Positions 61,794-64,000 of a DNA stretch of 64,000 nucleotides are shown here, one piece after another; within the stretch, counting starts at the first letter, position 1; the number at the start of each line of letters is the position of its first letter. A program made the translations under genes and the position numbers. The stretch covers positions 801,001-865,000 of the forward strand of contig NZ_CP040671.1 in the NCBI RefSeq assembly GCF_008386235.1, read 5' to 3'. Below the pieces are notes generated by a model. The model did not search any database. It was not told the origin of the DNA and saw nothing but the letters and a program-made list of their open reading frames with translations. Source of the stretch: Thermosynechococcus sp. CL-1 (GTDB lineage: Bacteria > Cyanobacteriota > Cyanobacteriia > Thermosynechococcales > Thermosynechococcaceae).

Positions 61794-62891
61794 TTAGAAA
61801 CTGACAATCAAGTAGGGGGCTTCAAATTTACCCCCGCGAACCGGTTTGCCCTTCAAGCTAGGGGGCAGTTCAATGTGGCGTCGCTGATCGCCAGCCTCCA
61901 CCGTCAGTTCCCCACTAAACTCGCTGAGTTTCACCTGTTCTTTGCGAAATCCTGGCAGGAAAATGCGCACCTGCTGTTGCGTCTCATCAAACTCATGGGG
62001 AGCCGGTGCCGCTCCTAGCTGGTTCAAATCTGGAAGATAGGAAACAAGATTTTGCCAGTTGTTCCAGTCTTTAGGAAGAGCGGAAATGCGTAGCGGTGCA
62101 AACGTGCGGCTGACCTCTGGCGTGGGTTCCCCCATACAAAAGACCTCAGAAATGGGGACATTCACCTGTTGAGCACTGCCCCATAGCCATTGGGTTTGAG
62201 CCGTTGAGATCACTGTGCCATCGGTTAGCAGAAACACCGATAACCGTTGTGAATCTGCGGCAATCTGTACACCGCGATCGATCCACTCCTTCGCCTCACC
62301 GAAACGCTCCCGCACTTTTTGGGTGTCAATATTGGCCGCCATAATTGCGCTGGCGATCGGCCCCCCAATCGCATTGGCGATCGCGTTGAGATCCAGTTGA
62401 TCCAGCAAACGTTGAAAGCGGCGATAGTACCATGCCAATCCTTGGGGCAACCCAATCAGCCGCAGTGTATCTTGACTATTCCCACCCACGTAGACAATCA
62501 CATCGTACTCACCGCTGCTGTAGTGCACGCGCAGCGCATTTAGGGTCAGCAAAGTATCCATCCCCGGCAAGATCACCAATTCGCCTGCATAAACCTTACC
62601 CACCAACTCTTGGGGCAAATAGGGTTCCACCAAACGGCTGAGTTCTTGCCATGCGGTGTTGAGACTTTCAGTAGCCAGCAGCTCAGCGATCGCTAATCCC
62701 TCCGACAGCAACTTGGGTTGCCAACCAATCGCCTGATCTGGACTGCCAATGAAAAATTGCAGGGAAGTGGCTGGACTCGGCACTGCTAACAAGGTTCGCT
62801 GCTGTCGCCCGGCAAACCACTGGGCAATAGCCAGACCCAGTGCTGTTTGTTGTTCTGGGGTTGCTCCTAAGAGAGTAACAATGCGTGTCAT
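61794..62891 (-). CDS. ArsA/GET3-like protein with degenerate P-loop and HSP20-like C-terminus
   Basis: A 365-residue protein with the overall layout of cyanobacterial ArsA-type ATPases. The N-terminal strand and loop read VTLLGATPEQQTALGLAIAQW where true members have GKGGVGKT, so the signature Lys and P-loop Thr pair are lost. The middle keeps ArsA-like elements (ELVILPGMDTLLTLNAL, YDVIVYVGGNSQDTLRLIGL). The last 65 residues form the ArsA HSP20-like domain (VRIFLPGFRKEQVKLSEFSG). ATP hydrolysis therefore seems unlikely. The role may be structural or in binding partner proteins. It lies between hisD and the candidate origin. Confidence 0.75.
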   Translation of the reverse strand: MTRIVTLLGATPEQQTALGLAIAQWFAGRQQRTLLAVPSPATSLQFFIGSPDQAIGWQPKLLSEGLAIAELLATESLNTAWQELSRLVEPYLPQELVGKVYAGELVILPGMDTLLTLNALRVHYSSGEYDVIVYVGGNSQDTLRLIGLPQGLAWYYRRFQRLLDQLDLNAIANAIGGPIASAIMAANIDTQKVRERFGEAKEWIDRGVQIAADSQRLSVFLLTDGTVISTAQTQWLWGSAQQVNVPISEVFCMGEPTPEVSRTFAPLRISALPKDWNNWQNLVSYLPDLNQLGAAPAPHEFDETQQQVRIFLPGFRKEQVKLSEFSGELTVEAGDQRRHIELPPSLKGKPVRGGKFEAPYLIVSF

Positions 62892-63365
62892 GGCAAGTTT
62901 GAGGACGATAGTTGCTTGGACTATCCTATCGGCAAACGGCTATCCCAAGGTTCTCTAGACAACCCCTCATAAAATCGCTTCTATGGGCAGCAAAATCCCC
63001 TCAACGATAAAGCTACTTACTAGGGCGATCGCCCTCCTTCTAGGGGCTTCTAGACCCTTCTCAGGCCAAAAAAATTTTTCGCGGCGCAAACAGATCCTCA
63101 TTAGAGCATTCCGAACCTAAATTCAAATCCTTTTTCAGAGTTTTCCCCAAGTTCCCCAAAGTTTTCCCCAAGCACTTGGAAGTTCTGATCCTCTAGCCAT
63201 CTCAACCCTTCGTTTTGTTCTTGTCTTCCTAATGTTTCCCAGTGTCACAACCCTCTCAACCAAGATTTCCTCAAGCTCTAAGACAGCTTCAGACTAACCC
63301 CACATGCCCCAAATCACATCTTTATTTTTCTCTGTCAGAATCTTATTCCCCTTAGATCTAGGGAT
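62892..63365. other. Gene-free region left of the candidate origin
   Basis: About 470 bases without a credible gene. Two one-mismatch relatives of the DnaA-type box (TTTTCCCCA) lie at 63141-63149 and 63162-63170. The rest is pyrimidine-rich on the plus strand. It probably holds the promoter of the ArsA-like gene and the outer part of the origin region. Confidence 0.5.
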
Positions 63366-63413
63366 CTACTACTACTAAATTATTTAAATAATATTTATAG
63401 TAGTAGTAGGGGC
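63366..63413. other. Candidate origin unwinding element with mirrored triplet repeats
   Basis: CTACTACTACTA (63366-63377) and TAGTAGTAGTAG (63398-63409) are perfect 12-base inverted arms around 20 bases that are entirely A or T (63378-63397). GGGC (63410-63413) follows before the first DnaA-type box. Read on the minus strand, this gives box, GC spacer, CTA triplets, then AT-rich DNA. That is the order of the bacterial basal unwinding system with DnaA-trio motifs. Confidence 0.65.
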
Positions 63414-63631
63414 TGTGGAAATGTGGAAAAATTTTCGGAAACCCGCTTGCAGAGCGACTTTGAGCCACTTCCCCCCTGTGGAAAACTTGTGGAAAAAGTG
63501 GGGGGTTTTTCCACAGGCCATTATCTTAGTGGAAAAAGAATAAAAAGTTTTCCACAGTTTTTCAGAGTTTTTCCGGGGTTTTCCACAGGTTTTCCCCAGA
63601 ATTTTCCACAGGCTTTTTGGAGTTTTCCACA
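63414..63631. other. Candidate oriC: cluster of DnaA-type boxes
   Basis: Eight perfect copies of TTTTCCACA lie within 210 bases. Plus-strand copies begin at 63507, 63548, 63579, 63602 and 63623; minus-strand copies (TGTGGAAAA) begin at 63422, 63477 and 63488. One-mismatch copies occur at 63414, 63528 and 63590. TTTTCCACA is the DnaA box form reported for several cyanobacteria. Together with the adjacent AT-rich element this looks like a replication origin. dnaA and dnaN are not in the window. Confidence 0.75.
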
Positions 63632-63706
63632 GGCTAGGGGGGGAAGATTTCCGTATTTCTACGATTCCCCTTGCCGGCGATCGCTCGCACACTGAAAAAA
63701 GAGATT

Positions 63707-63988
63707 GTGCCAACCGATACGAACGTTCCTGTGGACTCCCTGATGTTTTCCCTAGAATGCCCCATAGCCAGTCTTGAGCAAGTGATTGGTCATCTTCCTC
63801 CTGTTGAGCAGATTCGGATGCTGATGTACCACCCTTACTTCACCGGTCGCTGCCCTGCGTGTCGGCAACCCATCCATCACTCCCAACTCAAGATAGGTCA
63901 GTGCCATTGCTCCCACTGTGGCTGGCAAGATCAAGCGGGCGATTCCGAGCTTATGCCTAGGTTGACGGCTCAGCATCCAGACCGTTAG
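63707..63988 (+). CDS. Small zinc-ribbon-like hypothetical protein
   Basis: About 93 residues if the GTG at 63707 (after AAAGAGA) is the start; TTG 63671 or ATG 63743 are alternatives. The C-terminal half has CPACRQPIHHSQ and CHCSHCGW, a CxxC plus CxCxxC set that could bind zinc. The N-terminal part (SLEQVIGHLPPVEQIRMLMY) is helical. I do not recognise the family. It is the only gene to the right of the candidate origin within the window. Confidence 0.5.
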   Translation: MPTDTNVPVDSLMFSLECPIASLEQVIGHLPPVEQIRMLMYHPYFTGRCPACRQPIHHSQLKIGQCHCSHCGWQDQAGDSELMPRLTAQHPDR

Positions 63989-64000
63989 CGGCTGTATTTT

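Noticed and set aside
63384..63713. Overlapping open frames on both strands across the DnaA-box cluster
   Set aside because: Their residues are rich in repeated Phe, Ser and Lys produced by the boxes themselves; no protein family resemblance.

Overview
The window is chromosomal DNA of a unicellular cyanobacterium. The signs are the very frequent HIP1 octamer (gcgatcgc) inside and between genes, a phycobiliprotein lyase of the CpcT family, a photosystem II S4-domain protein, the SulP bicarbonate transporter BicA, the cyanophycin pair cphB-cphA, a cyAbrB regulator and a short cyanobacterial-type omega subunit. Protein wording and gene style suggest a Thermosynechococcus-like organism. That genus call rests on recollection of related proteins, and nothing in the window proves it. 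I saw no rRNA, tRNA or intact CRISPR array.

Layout. 0-10 kb: end of an EI24-like membrane protein, a DUF429 protein, bicA, a leftward dnaK-dnaJ-acyl-CoA-dehydrogenase-like-mpg run, and ribD. 10-18 kb: a secreted M23 peptidase, a cobA-hemD fusion, cpcT, lgt, the ribosomal genes rpmI-rplT, the PSII S4 protein, a YdcF-like protein and an alpha/beta-hydrolase-like protein. 18.6-22.8 kb: a pstSCAB phosphate operon with an upstream Pho box and a hairpin between pstS and pstC. 22.8-30.3 kb: a polysaccharide deacetylase, three tandem Uma2 genes, then cphB and cphA. 30.4-48 kb: a segment bracketed by two 785-bp inverted copies of an IS4-type element that share one internal deletion. It holds a 5-oxoprolinase, cyAbrB, another Uma2 gene, sbcC, a VWA protein and an SAM-hydrolysing enzyme. 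It also holds a leftward operon resembling the mycobacterial prenyl-phospho-arabinose pathway (GT-C transferase, HAD-UbiA, GtrA, DprE1, DprE2). 48-62.9 kb: housekeeping genes (AI-2E-type permease, peroxiredoxin, nanE, a radical SAM protein, rpoZ, mnmA, an RNA-binding protein, ilvC, ruvB, two DUF29 genes, hisD) and an ArsA-like protein with a degenerate P-loop. 63.1-63.7 kb: a non-coding region with eight perfect TTTTCCACA boxes beside an all-AT core flanked by mirrored TAG/CTA triplet repeats. It is a strong candidate for the chromosomal replication origin.

The two most interesting items are the candidate oriC at 63.37-63.63 kb and the DPA-type operon at 41.5-47.0 kb. The operon would make a lipid-linked pentofuranose and hand it to a GT-C enzyme. 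Next come the twin deleted IS elements, which look like non-autonomous elements moved in trans. Several proteins keep a known fold but lack expected catalytic residues: the ArsA-like protein, the alpha/beta hydrolase, the acyl-CoA-dehydrogenase-like protein and the methyltransferase half of the CobA-HemD fusion.
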